The notes: a model not told the origin generated them from the letters alone. 40,995 nt of DNA from Rhabdothermincola sediminis (GCF_014805525.1 NZ_JACFSZ010000023.1:1-40995); one strand, 5' to 3'; shown: positions 24,998 through 33,134, numbered from the stretch's first letter. Program-made: numbers and translations.

Positions 24998-25794
24998 GCC
25001 TCCACCGCCTCCCGGCCTCGATGGCGAGCCACCCGCCGCAACAACAAGGGGTAGACGATGACCGTCAACCCGGCGAAGACGAACCACTGACCGGCATAGC
25101 CCAGGTGCGGCCCCTCCGACAGATCGGGCGGGGGCACGGGCTGCGGCAGCTCACCCTGGGCCGGCTCCTGGCTGGCCAGGTTGACGTACAGCGGCCACAT
25201 GGGCTGGGCGACCTGCTGGGCGAGCCGCCCGACGTCGACCCGGGAGAGGGTCCACAGCCGGCCTTCCGGTGCATCGACCGGGCCGCCCACCAGCCCGCCC
25301 GCCCGCACCTGCGGTTCTTGCACCATGCCCGTCACGGTCACCGAGGCGGCCGGGGGGTCGTACTGCGGCCAGGGCCCCTCGGGATCGGTGGACGCGAACG
25401 GCACCCACCCCCGGTTGACCGCCACGGCCGTGCCATCGTCGAGGACGAGCGGGGTCACGACCCAGTACCCCGGCAAACCCTCACTGGTGCGGTTCCGCAC
25501 CAGCACCTGCTCGTCGAGCGCGTACCGCCCTCGCAGGACCACCATCCGGTAGGCGACCTCCGCCACCTCCTCGGGCGACGAGGCCGGCCCGGCGGGTAGC
25601 AGCTCGCCCAGCGGCGCCGGGGGAAGATCCTGGCGGGACTCGATCAGCGCGTTGTGGGTGCGACGCTCGTCAAGCCGGCGCAGCTGCCAGAAGCCGAGGT
25701 TCACCATCAGCACGACCATCCCGGCGGCGAACAGGTGGGACAGGATCCACCAGGGCCTCCGCGCGAAGCGGTAGTCGGGACGTGGCTCGGGCAC
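24994..25794 (-). CDS. SURF1-family cytochrome oxidase assembly protein
   Basis: 266 residues with the SURF1 layout: a first membrane helix near the N-terminus (about 16-36, WILSHLFAAGMVVLMVNLGF) leading into WQLRRLDERR, a long extracytoplasmic domain with LRGRYALDEQVLVRNR, GYWVVTPL and VAVNRGWVPF, and a second membrane helix near the C-terminus (FVFAGLTVIVYPLLLRR). SURF1 helps insert haem a into the aa3-type terminal oxidase; no oxidase gene is in this window. GTG 25794 has TAGCCT 6 nt upstream, a leaderless arrangement. Co-translated with the downstream TetR through a 4-nt overlap, an unusual partner for SURF1. Confidence 0.93.
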   Translation of the reverse strand: MPEPRPDYRFARRPWWILSHLFAAGMVVLMVNLGFWQLRRLDERRTHNALIESRQDLPPAPLGELLPAGPASSPEEVAEVAYRMVVLRGRYALDEQVLVRNRTSEGLPGYWVVTPLVLDDGTAVAVNRGWVPFASTDPEGPWPQYDPPAASVTVTGMVQEPQVRAGGLVGGPVDAPEGRLWTLSRVDVGRLAQQVAQPMWPLYVNLASQEPAQGELPQPVPPPDLSEGPHLGYAGQWFVFAGLTVIVYPLLLRRVARHRGREAVEA

Positions 25795-25800
25795 GGCCCA

Positions 25801-25806
25801 AGGCTA
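25801..25806 (-). promoter_or_regulatory. TANNNT -10 box, SURF1-TetR operon
   Basis: Minus-strand TAGCCT, 6 nt before the SURF1 GTG, placed between that start and the hairpin below. Confidence 0.45.
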
Positions 25807-25812
25807 GGCATC

Positions 25813-25852
25813 CCGCCCGCGGCGACCGATCCTGGTCCGGGCCCGCGGGCGG
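25813..25852 (-). terminator. Long-armed hairpin after the type III PKS gene
   Basis: CCGCCCGCGG (25813-25822) pairs with CCGCGGGCGG (25843-25852), 10 bp, enclosing a nested GACC/GGTC stem. It lies 10 nt after the PKS stop and just upstream of the SURF1 promoter. No U-tract. Its right arm can instead pair with 25855-25862 (see findings). Confidence 0.5.
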
Positions 25853-25862
25853 TGCCGCCCGC

Positions 25863-26927
25863 TCACCACCGCGGCCCGGCCTCGAACAAGACGTGCTCGA
25901 AGCCGAAGCCGGGGCCCATCGCGGTGAGCAGGCCGGGCCCTGGCGCCGGCCCCGCCTGCAGAACCGCCTCCAGCATCACGAGCACCGTCACCGCGCTGAG
26001 GTTCCCGTGCTCGGCCAGGATGCGCCGCGACCACCCCAGCCGGCCGGCCGGCAGGCCGAGGGCGTCCTCGACCGCGTCGAGGACCTTGGTCCCCCCGGGA
26101 TGGACCAGCAGGTGCTCGAGGTCGGCGAGCCGCCAGCCCCGATCAGCCAGGGCCCGCTCGACGCTCTCGGCCACCCGGGCCTCGGCCAGCGCGGGTACGT
26201 CCGGCGCGAGCCTCCAGCGCAGACCCGTGGCGGCCATGTCGAAACCCATCACCCCGAGCGAGTCCGGCACCAGTGTGGAGGAGCGGCCGACCAGCTCGAG
26301 GCCTCCACCCTCCACACCACCGGGCGAGCCGGCGCGCACCACCGCCGCCGCCGCGCCGTCCGAGAACAAGGCCATGCTGACCACGGCCTGCATCGACGGG
26401 GGCTCGGTGCGGGGCACGAACATCAACGAGTTCAGCTCCGCGACGACCACCAGCACGCAGCGGTCACCGGCGGCGACGAGATCGGCCGCCAGTGCCAGGC
26501 CCGAGCAGCCCCCGAGTGACGCCGACCCGAACAGCGGGAGCCGCCGCACGCGGTCGCGAAGCCCCAGCGCGGGCGCGAGCGAGGCATCCAGCGCCGGAGA
26601 GCGCACCGCGGTGGTGGTCACGAACACCAGGGAGTCGACCGACTCCGGCGACACCCCGGCACCGTCGAGTGCCGCCCGGGCCGCCCGAGCGCCGAGCTCG
26701 AGCCCCTGATCGCAGGCGAGCTCGGCGCGCTCGGCCAGCCCGTGCTCGGACCCGTACCACTCGACGGGTCGCACCAGATGGCGATGATCGATACCCGTGT
26801 TGGCGAACACCGACCGGATGCGATCCGGTGGCAGCTCCGGATGCAGCTCGACGGCGAGCGCCGCCACGTCCTGCTGCGAGACGCGGGGCGCGAGCGCGGA
26901 GCGCACCGATGCGAGCATCGCAGCCAT
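25863..26927 (-). CDS. Type III polyketide synthase-like protein (Cys nucleophile apparently Ser)
   Basis: 354-residue thiolase-fold protein of the chalcone/stilbene synthase family. Family marks in order: FANTGIDHRHLVRPVEWY (about 41-58), VTTTAVRSPALD, ALFSDGAAAAVV (about 186-197), VMGFDMAATG, the catalytic His H276 (VHPGGTKVLDAVE), the catalytic Asn N309 (EHGNLSAVTVL), and the C-terminal AMGPGFGFEHVLFEA. At the nucleophile, members normally read FGLGCxxGxxGL; here the same-length segment is FGSASLGGCSGL, placing S137 where Cys is expected, with C141 four residues on. The enzyme may be altered or inactive, or C141 may serve (see findings). Substrate unknown. ATG 26927 has TAGGCT 8 nt upstream; a DedA-like/SDR operon is transcribed divergently 72 nt away. 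Confidence 0.85.
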   Translation of the reverse strand: MAAMLASVRSALAPRVSQQDVAALAVELHPELPPDRIRSVFANTGIDHRHLVRPVEWYGSEHGLAERAELACDQGLELGARAARAALDGAGVSPESVDSLVFVTTTAVRSPALDASLAPALGLRDRVRRLPLFGSASLGGCSGLALAADLVAAGDRCVLVVVAELNSLMFVPRTEPPSMQAVVSMALFSDGAAAAVVRAGSPGGVEGGGLELVGRSSTLVPDSLGVMGFDMAATGLRWRLAPDVPALAEARVAESVERALADRGWRLADLEHLLVHPGGTKVLDAVEDALGLPAGRLGWSRRILAEHGNLSAVTVLVMLEAVLQAGPAPGPGLLTAMGPGFGFEHVLFEAGPRW

Positions 26928-26935
26928 CGGCGGTC

Positions 26936-26941
26936 AGCCTA
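26936..26941 (-). promoter_or_regulatory. TANNNT -10 box, type III PKS gene
   Basis: Minus-strand TAGGCT, 8 nt before ATG 26927, in the 72-nt divergent spacer. Confidence 0.5.
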
Positions 26942-26983
26942 GGAGGCCCGAACCCGACCGGAGTCCACCGGACAGCCGGCGGC

Positions 26984-26989
26984 TAGGGT
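26984..26989 (+). promoter_or_regulatory. TANNNT -10 box, DedA-like/SDR operon
   Basis: Plus-strand TAGGGT, 10 nt before ATG 27000. It makes ATG 27000 a better start than the in-frame GTG at 26988, which overlaps the box. Confidence 0.5.
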
Positions 26990-26999
26990 GGCGGCGCCT

Positions 27000-27830
27000 A
27001 TGACGAGCGCGCCCGAGCCCTCGGAAGCCGAGCCCTCGGGAGCCGGACCCTCGGAAACCGGCACCCACCCGCCGGGCGCCCCCGATGCCGACCCGGCGGA
27101 TGCCATGCCCGGTCGCGTCGGCGAGAGCGAGCACCGGGGCGCCCCCAGCCGCCGGGCGCTGGCGGCGGTCGTCGTCATCCTGATCATCATGGTCATCGCC
27201 TCCTGGGTCGGTGACGCGCTCGGACCCGGCCTCGTCGACACCCGGCCGCTGCTGCTGATCGCCCTCAACTCACGGATCCGGTGGCTGGTGCTCACGGTCA
27301 ACGACCTGAACCCGGTCGCCTACTTCACCGTCGGCACCCTGCGCGCCCTGGCCTCCGACCCGCTCTTCTACCTGCTCGGCTACTGGTACGGCGACAGCGC
27401 GGTGCGCTGGATGGAGCAGCGGACCGTGACCGTCGGCCAGCTCATGCGCAGCCTCGAGCGCTCGTTCGGCACGTGGGGGTACCCGCTGGTGGCCATCGCC
27501 CCCAACAACCCCATCTGCCTGCTCGCCGGCGCGGCCCGCATGCGCCCGGCGGTCTTCATGACCCTCAACGTGGGCGGGACGATCGCCCGCCTGGCGCTCA
27601 TCAAGCTGCTCGGTGAGGCGTTCGAGGCACCGATCAACTGGGTGCTCGATGTCATCCGCACCTACCGGCTGCAGCTCATCGTGATCAGTGTGCTCGCGGT
27701 GGCCTTCTCCGTGTGGAACGAGACCCGCAAGGGCACGTCCGAGATCGAGCAGCTCCGCCATCTCGAGCAGGACGTGGGCGGCGACGGCGACTCGGGCGAG
27801 ACCGGCCGGGCCACGCCTGGAGAGCCATGA
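27000..27830 (+). CDS. Divergent DedA/VTT-like membrane protein
   Basis: 276 residues. A low-complexity Pro/Ser/Glu-rich N-terminus of about 50 residues contains a threefold 5-residue repeat. Then a membrane helix (AVVVILIIMVIASWVGDAL, about 57-75), DPLFYLLGYWYGDSAVRWME (about 118-137), a region FGTWGYPLVAIAPNNPICLLAGAARM, which resembles the DedA segment F.R.G...R..P..R...AG...M, and two more helices including LQLIVISVLAVAFSVW. In DedA proteins, which flip undecaprenyl phosphate or phospholipids, this segment has Arg residues; here APNN stands in their place. The tail is acidic. The stop overlaps the SDR start (ATGA). The function is probably membrane-lipid related, but this is a guess from distant similarity. 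Confidence 0.75.
   Translation: MTSAPEPSEAEPSGAGPSETGTHPPGAPDADPADAMPGRVGESEHRGAPSRRALAAVVVILIIMVIASWVGDALGPGLVDTRPLLLIALNSRIRWLVLTVNDLNPVAYFTVGTLRALASDPLFYLLGYWYGDSAVRWMEQRTVTVGQLMRSLERSFGTWGYPLVAIAPNNPICLLAGAARMRPAVFMTLNVGGTIARLALIKLLGEAFEAPINWVLDVIRTYRLQLIVISVLAVAFSVWNETRKGTSEIEQLRHLEQDVGGDGDSGETGRATPGEP
27015..27059 (+). repeat. Three 15-bp tandem repeats in the DedA-like gene
   Basis: Units GAGCCCTCGGAAGCC, GAGCCCTCGGGAGCC and GGACCCTCGGAAACC follow without gap and encode EPSEA-EPSGA-GPSET in the N-terminal tail. In-frame, so copy-number change would only alter tail length. Confidence 0.8.
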
Positions 27831-28579
27831 CAGGCTCCCGGGCGTCGCGACCGCGCCTGGCGGTGGTCACCGGCGCCAGCTCCGGTATCGGCGCGGCGAC
27901 CGCGCAGCGACTGGCCCGAGAGGGATTCGAGGTGGTCCTCGGCGCGCGCCGGGCGGAGCGCATCGAGCAGCTCGCCTCACAGATCGGGGCCCGCAGCCAT
28001 CCCCTCGACGTCACCGACGACGCATCGGTGGAGGCGTTCTGCGCCACGCTCGACCGCTGCGACGTGCTGGTGAACAACGCAGGTGGCGCGATCGGGCTCG
28101 AACCGGTCGAGGAGGCGGACCTCGCCGACTGGCAGCAGATGTTCGACACCAATCTGCTCGGCGTCGCCCGCATGACCCGGGCGCTGCTACCAGCGCTCGT
28201 CGCCTCCGGTGACGGCCACGTGGTCGTCGTCGGCTCCATCGCCGCCCACGAGCCTTACCCCGGGGGTGCGGGCTACAACGCGGCCAAGTTCGGCGTGCGG
28301 GCGGTGGTCGGCGTGCTGCGCCAGGAGCTGCTCGGCCGGCCGGTGCGGGTCACCGAGATCGACCCCGGCATGGTGGAGACCGAGTTCAGCCTGGTGCGCT
28401 TCCGCGGCGATGCCGAGCGGGCGTCCCGGGTCTATGAGGGGATGACCCCGCTCACCCCGGAGGACGTGGCCGACTGCATCGCCTTCGCCGTGACCCGCCC
28501 GAGCCACGTCAACATCGACCAGATGATCGTCCTGGCCCGGGACCAGGCGGGAGCCCGTACCGTGCACCGGCGAGGCTGA
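27827..28579 (+). CDS. Short-chain dehydrogenase/reductase
   Basis: 250 residues, classical SDR. Cofactor motif TGASSGIG (about 15-22), an Arg pair after strand 2 (GARRAERIE), which favours NADP(H), NNAGG (about 83-87), and the catalytic Ser, Tyr and Lys in VVVVGSIAAHEPYPGGAGYNAAK (read as S~130, Y~143, K~147). PGMVETEF and HVNIDQMIVLA place it near the YdfG subgroup that oxidises 3-hydroxy acids such as serine or 3-hydroxypropionate, though the substrate is not certain. ATG 27827 overlaps the DedA-like stop by 4 nt, giving a two-gene operon; it ends 8 nt from the convergent dapB stop with no room for a terminator. Confidence 0.92.
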   Translation: MTGSRASRPRLAVVTGASSGIGAATAQRLAREGFEVVLGARRAERIEQLASQIGARSHPLDVTDDASVEAFCATLDRCDVLVNNAGGAIGLEPVEEADLADWQQMFDTNLLGVARMTRALLPALVASGDGHVVVVGSIAAHEPYPGGAGYNAAKFGVRAVVGVLRQELLGRPVRVTEIDPGMVETEFSLVRFRGDAERASRVYEGMTPLTPEDVADCIAFAVTRPSHVNIDQMIVLARDQAGARTVHRRG

Positions 28580-28587
28580 GTCGGCGC

Positions 28588-29376
28588 CTACAGGTCGAGC
28601 AGAGCGTCGAGCCCCACGGTCAGACCCGGGCGATCGGATACCAGCTTGATCGCCAGGAGCACGCCAGGCATGAACGACGCCCGGTCATAGGCGTCGTGCC
28701 GGATGGTGAGCGTCTGGCCGGTGGTGCCGAGGATGACCTCCTGATGCGCGACCATCCCCTTGATGCGCAAGGCGTGCACGGGGATGTCGCCCGGGCCCTT
28801 GCCGCCGCGTGCACCGGGCAGGACCTCGTTGGTCGTGGGGTCCGGAGTCCAGTCGCTGGACGCCTTGGCCATCCGCTCGACGGTCAGCATGGCCGTGCCC
28901 GAGGGCGCGTCGACCTTCTGCTCGTGGTGCCACTCGATGACCTCGGCGGACTCGAAGTACGGGCTCGCCATCTCGGCGAAGCGCATCATCAGCACGGCCC
29001 CGATCGCGAAGTTCGGGGCGATCACGCAGTTGCTCTTCGTGAACGCGGCCCTCAGACGCTCGTAGTCGCCATCGGTGAAGCCCGTGGTTCCCACCACGGC
29101 GTGGATCCCATGCGCCGCGAGCCACGCCAGGTTCCGGCGGGCGGCATCGAGCTGGGTGAAATCGACGGCCACCTCGGCGCCCGCCTGCTCGAAAGCCTCC
29201 GGGCCCGCGGCGATCTGCAAGGGGAGATCGAGCCCGGTGACCTGGCGCAGGTCGATGCCCACATGCAAGGGATCGACCGCGGCGACGAGCTCAAGATCCG
29301 GGTCGTCGGCCACCGCCCGACACACCGTGCTCCCCATGCGACCACCGGCCCCGAACACTCCGACCCGAAGTGCCAT
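28588..29376 (-). CDS. dapB: 4-hydroxy-tetrahydrodipicolinate reductase
   Basis: Second common enzyme of the lysine/diaminopimelate path, acting on the DapA product. 262 residues. NAD(P) motif GVFGAGGRMGS (about 6-16), GTTGF (96-100), and the catalytic stretch EWHHEQKVDAPSGTA with H150, H151 and K154. ATG 29376 is preceded by TAGGGT at 6 nt, so it has its own leaderless promoter and is not part of a pnp-M16 read-through only. The order pnp-M16 peptidase-dapB is conserved in actinobacteria; dapA follows about 8 kb further on in the same direction, with accessory genes in between. Confidence 0.98.
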   Translation of the reverse strand: MALRVGVFGAGGRMGSTVCRAVADDPDLELVAAVDPLHVGIDLRQVTGLDLPLQIAAGPEAFEQAGAEVAVDFTQLDAARRNLAWLAAHGIHAVVGTTGFTDGDYERLRAAFTKSNCVIAPNFAIGAVLMMRFAEMASPYFESAEVIEWHHEQKVDAPSGTAMLTVERMAKASSDWTPDPTTNEVLPGARGGKGPGDIPVHALRIKGMVAHQEVILGTTGQTLTIRHDAYDRASFMPGVLLAIKLVSDRPGLTVGLDALLDL

Positions 29377-29382
29377 GGCAGC

Positions 29383-29388
29383 ACCCTA
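29383..29388 (-). promoter_or_regulatory. TANNNT -10 box, dapB
   Basis: Minus-strand TAGGGT, 6 nt before the dapB ATG. Confidence 0.5.
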
Positions 29389-29435
29389 CTTCGACGAGGG
29401 TCCCCCTCCCCCAAGCGGGCGCGCACCACCACCGG

Positions 29436-30662
29436 TCAGGTCCGCACCGCCCGGGTGACGGCCGGGTCGTCCGCGCCCAGCGGACCGACGACCACCGCGG
29501 CGCGAGGGCCGCCGAGCACCTCGGCCAGCACCCGGTTCACGTCCTCGGTGGACACCGCTCGCACCCGGAGGAGCTGCTCGTCGAGCGGGATGACCTCGCG
29601 CCGGGTGACCTCGCTGGCGCCGAGGCGACCCATGCGGCTGGCGCTGTCTTCCAATCCGAGCAGCAGCGACCCTTCGATGCACCCGAGCGCCACCGCGTGC
29701 TCCTCGGCGGTGATGCCGTGCGCCACCAGGTCGTCGAGCACCGCATCCACGACCTCCACCAGCTCGCCCAGCCGCCCCGGTGCCGTCCCCGCGTAGAGGG
29801 TCATCGAGCCCGCACCCCGGTACGTGGCCGGGGACGTGTACACCGTGTACGCGAGACCCCGCTCCTCACGCACCTCCTGGAAGAGGCGGCTCGACATGCC
29901 ACCGCCCAGCACCTGGTTCGCGATCCACAGCGCGTACCGGTCGGGATCGTCGTGGTCGGGCCCCCGCCAGCCGAGCGCGTAGTGGACCTGCTCACTCGGT
30001 CGCTCCACCACGCTGAGGGGCACCAGATGCTCACCGGGCGGCGTTCGCTCGGGAGCAGCGCCGCCCGGAACGCCCTCGAAGAAGCCGTACACCCCCTCGA
30101 CCACCTCGTCGTGATGGAGGTCGCCCGCCGCGGCCACCACGAGACACGACGGGCGGTAGTGCTCAGCATGGAACGCGGCGATCACGTCCCTCGACAGCGA
30201 CGCCACCGTCTCCCGGGAGCCGAGCGTCTCCCGGCCCAGCGGGTGACCGGGAAAGAGCGCCTCATTGAGCTTGACCACCGCCACGTCGTCGGGCGTCTCG
30301 TCGCTCATCAGGATCTCGTCGAGGATGACCTCCCGTTCCGCTTCGACCTCGTGCGGCCGGAACGCGGGCGCGGCGACCACGTCGGTGAGCAGCTCCAGGC
30401 CGAACCCGAGGTGCCCCGCCGGCAGGCGGGTGTAGAAGGCCGTGTGCTCCCTGGTGGTGAACGCGTTCAGTTCGCCTCCGACGGCGTCGACCGCGACGGC
30501 GATGCTCCGAGCCGAGCGCGACTCGGTGCCCTTGAACAGCAGGTGCTCGAGGAAGTGGGAGGCGCCGGCCAGCTCGTCGGGCTCGTCACGGGAGCCGACG
30601 TCGACCCACACCCCGACGCTCACCGAGCGAGCCTCGGGCATCCGCTCCGTCACCACCCGCAC
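29436..30662 (-). CDS. M16-family zinc peptidase
   Basis: Processing-peptidase-like protein of at least 408 residues. The inverted zinc motif H36-x-x-E39-H40 (ASHFLEHLLFKGT) and the distal Glu in EREVILDEI (about E116) are intact, as are GGELNAFTTREHTAFYTRL and the substrate-arm segment RGLAYTVYTSPATY. The usual family N-terminus would read about 10 residues further upstream (IKTVLPSGVRVV is in frame) but no ATG or GTG exists there, so GTG 30662 is used by default; a CTG or ATC start cannot be excluded. It follows pnp by 71 nt and lies upstream of dapB, the conserved order. Confidence 0.9.
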   Translation of the reverse strand: MRVVTERMPEARSVSVGVWVDVGSRDEPDELAGASHFLEHLLFKGTESRSARSIAVAVDAVGGELNAFTTREHTAFYTRLPAGHLGFGLELLTDVVAAPAFRPHEVEAEREVILDEILMSDETPDDVAVVKLNEALFPGHPLGRETLGSRETVASLSRDVIAAFHAEHYRPSCLVVAAAGDLHHDEVVEGVYGFFEGVPGGAAPERTPPGEHLVPLSVVERPSEQVHYALGWRGPDHDDPDRYALWIANQVLGGGMSSRLFQEVREERGLAYTVYTSPATYRGAGSMTLYAGTAPGRLGELVEVVDAVLDDLVAHGITAEEHAVALGCIEGSLLLGLEDSASRMGRLGASEVTRREVIPLDEQLLRVRAVSTEDVNRVLAEVLGGPRAAVVVGPLGADDPAVTRAVRT

Positions 30663-30733
30663 CCCCGAGGGCAGGACGGTCTTGATGCATCCGGTCGCCG
30701 CCCGCCGGGCGGCTCCGCCCGAACCCCGCCCGC

Positions 30734-33121
30734 TCAGCGCCGCCGACCGCCTCCGCGGCGGCGGCCGCCGCGGCGCTCGCCACCCCGGTCCCCACCGCTG
30801 CTGCTGCTCGCCGGCTCGGGACCGAGATCGCCGAACTCCTCCCGGATCTCCTCGTCGAACGCGTCCTCGAAGGAGACGTACTCGCGCTCGGGGCCCGGCC
30901 GGCCCTCGCCACCACCGCGCTCGTCGCCTCGCGCGGCCGGCTGCGTCGGGGCCGGCGAGGAGGCCAGGCTCAGGGAGACCTTGCCGTTCGGGTCGACGTC
31001 GTCGACCCGAACCTCGACCTCGTCACCGAGATCGAGCACGTCCTCGACCTTGTCGATGCGCTTGCCCTGCCCGAGCTTGGAGATGTGGAGCAGCCCATCG
31101 CGCCCCGGCAGGATGTTGACGAAAGCGCCGAACTTGGTGATGTTCACCACCTTGCCGGTGTAGGTCTGGCCCACCTCCGCCGTGGGCGGGTTGAGGATGA
31201 GCCGGATCTGCCGCTCGGCCTCGGCCACCGCTCCGGCATCGGTGGAGCCGATGCTCACGATGCCCACCGTGCCGTCGTCGTCGACGCTGATGTCCGCGCC
31301 GGTCTCCTGCTGGATGGCGTTGATGACCTTGCCCTTCGGGCCGATGACCTCGCCGATCTTGTCGATCGGGATCTCGAAGTTGACGATCTTCGGCGCGGTG
31401 GGGCCGACCTCCGGCCGGGGCTCTGCGATCGCCTCCGCCATCACGTCCAGGATCCTGAGGCGGGCCTCCTTCGCCTGCTGCAGGGCCTGGGCGAGCACGT
31501 CGGCGGGGATGCCGTCGATCTTGGTGTCGAGCTGCAGCGCGGTCACGAAGTCCGCGGTGCCGGCGACCTTGAAGTCCATGTCGCCGTAGGCGTCCTCCGC
31601 CCCGAGGATGTCGGTGAGGGTGGTGTAGGTGCCCTCCGCGAAGACCAGACCCATGGCGATGCCCGCGACAGGGGCCTTGATCGGAACGCCGGCGTCCATC
31701 ATCGACAGCGTCGAGGCGCACACCGAACCCATCGACGTCGAACCGTTCGACGACAGCACGTCGGAGACGGTGCGGATCGTGTAGCCGAACTCCGACGACG
31801 AGGGGAGCACCGGCACCAGGGCCCGCTCGGCGAGCATGCCGTGGCCGATCTCACGCCGCTTCGGGCCCCGCATGAAGCCCGTCTCGCCCGTCGAGTACGG
31901 CGGGAAGTTGTAGTGGTGCATGTAGCGCTTGCGGTCGACCACCCCCAGGGTGTCGAGCATCTGCTCCATGCGGGGCATGCCCAGGGTGCACACGTTGAGC
32001 ACCTGGGTCTCGCCCCGCTGGAACAGGCCCGAGCCGTGCACCGACGGCAGGACGCCCACCTCCGCCGACAGGGGTCGGATGTCCTTCGGGCCCCGTCCGT
32101 CGATGCGGACGCCTTCCTCCACGATGCGCTTGCGGACCACCTGCTTGGTGAGCGACCGGATCGCGGCCTTGATCTGCGCCTCGGCGTCCTCGAGCTCCTC
32201 GAAGCGCGGCGCCAGCTCCTCCACCAGCGCGGCCTTCAGCTCGTCCTCCGCGGCCTGGCGGTCGTGCTTGTCGGCGATGGTCATGACCTGAGCCACCCGC
32301 TCCCGGCCGGCGGCCTCCACCGCGGCCAGCACCTCGGGGGTGTAGTCGACCGCGACCGTGTAGGCCATCGGCGGCTTTGCGCCCGCCTTCTCGACCAGCT
32401 GGCGCTGTAGCTCGACCGCTTCACGGATCCACAGCTTCGACGCCTCGAGCCCGTCGGCGATGGCCTCCTCGTCGACCTTGGGCGCCCCCGACTCGTACGC
32501 CGGCCAGGCCGCCTCGGTGCCCCCGGCCTCCACCATCATGATGGCCACGTCGCCGTCGTCGAGCAGCCGACCGGCCACCACCATCTCGAACGTCGATGCC
32601 TCGCCCTCCGCGTAGGTGGGATGGGGGATCCACTCTCCCTCGGTGGAGTACGCGATGCGCACCGCGCCGATGGGTCCGTCGAAGGGGATGCCCGACAACG
32701 ACAGCGCCGCGGAGGCCCCGTTGATCATCAGCACGTCGTGGGGGTTCTCGAGATCAGCCGCCAGCACCGTGCCGACGATGTGCACCTCGTTGCGGAACCC
32801 GTCGGGGAAGCACGGGCGCAGCGGGCGGTCCGTCAGGCGGCAGGTGAGGATGGCCTGGTCGCTGGCCTTGCCCTCCCGGCGGAAGAACGAGCCGGGGATC
32901 TTGCCCGCCGCGTACATCCGCTCCTCGACATCGACCGTGAGCGGGAAGAAGTCCGCTCCGGGACGGACGGTCTTCGCCGCGGTCGCGGTGACGAGCATGA
33001 CCGTGCCCCCCAGCTGGACGGTCACGGCACCGTCGGCCTGGCCGGCCAGCTTGCCGGTCTCGAGGGATAGCGTCTTGGCCGTGCCGGTCACGGAGCCCGA
33101 CACGCTGATGGCTTCCGCCAT
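30734..33121 (-). CDS. pnp: Polyribonucleotide nucleotidyltransferase (PNPase)
   Basis: Phosphorolytic 3'-5' exoribonuclease. 795 residues: two RNase PH-like domains (about 1-230 and 330-560) around an all-helical linker, a KH domain (FEIPIDKIGEVIGPKGKVIN, about 595-615), an S1 domain (VGQTYTGKVVNITKFGAFVN, about 660-730), and a C-terminal tail rich in acidic residues and then Arg/Gly repeats. The catalytic second half is intact: FQRGETQVLNV, FPPYSTGE, SEFGYTIRTVSDVLSSNGST. ATG 33121 has AAGGAG a few nt upstream, directly behind a small hairpin. rpsO is upstream; the long inverted repeat between them is described separately. Confidence 0.98.
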   Translation of the reverse strand: MAEAISVSGSVTGTAKTLSLETGKLAGQADGAVTVQLGGTVMLVTATAAKTVRPGADFFPLTVDVEERMYAAGKIPGSFFRREGKASDQAILTCRLTDRPLRPCFPDGFRNEVHIVGTVLAADLENPHDVLMINGASAALSLSGIPFDGPIGAVRIAYSTEGEWIPHPTYAEGEASTFEMVVAGRLLDDGDVAIMMVEAGGTEAAWPAYESGAPKVDEEAIADGLEASKLWIREAVELQRQLVEKAGAKPPMAYTVAVDYTPEVLAAVEAAGRERVAQVMTIADKHDRQAAEDELKAALVEELAPRFEELEDAEAQIKAAIRSLTKQVVRKRIVEEGVRIDGRGPKDIRPLSAEVGVLPSVHGSGLFQRGETQVLNVCTLGMPRMEQMLDTLGVVDRKRYMHHYNFPPYSTGETGFMRGPKRREIGHGMLAERALVPVLPSSSEFGYTIRTVSDVLSSNGSTSMGSVCASTLSMMDAGVPIKAPVAGIAMGLVFAEGTYTTLTDILGAEDAYGDMDFKVAGTADFVTALQLDTKIDGIPADVLAQALQQAKEARLRILDVMAEAIAEPRPEVGPTAPKIVNFEIPIDKIGEVIGPKGKVINAIQQETGADISVDDDGTVGIVSIGSTDAGAVAEAERQIRLILNPPTAEVGQTYTGKVVNITKFGAFVNILPGRDGLLHISKLGQGKRIDKVEDVLDLGDEVEVRVDDVDPNGKVSLSLASSPAPTQPAARGDERGGGEGRPGPEREYVSFEDAFDEEIREEFGDLGPEPASSSSGGDRGGERRGGRRRGGGRRR

Positions 33122-33134
33122 GGTTGCTCCTTCT

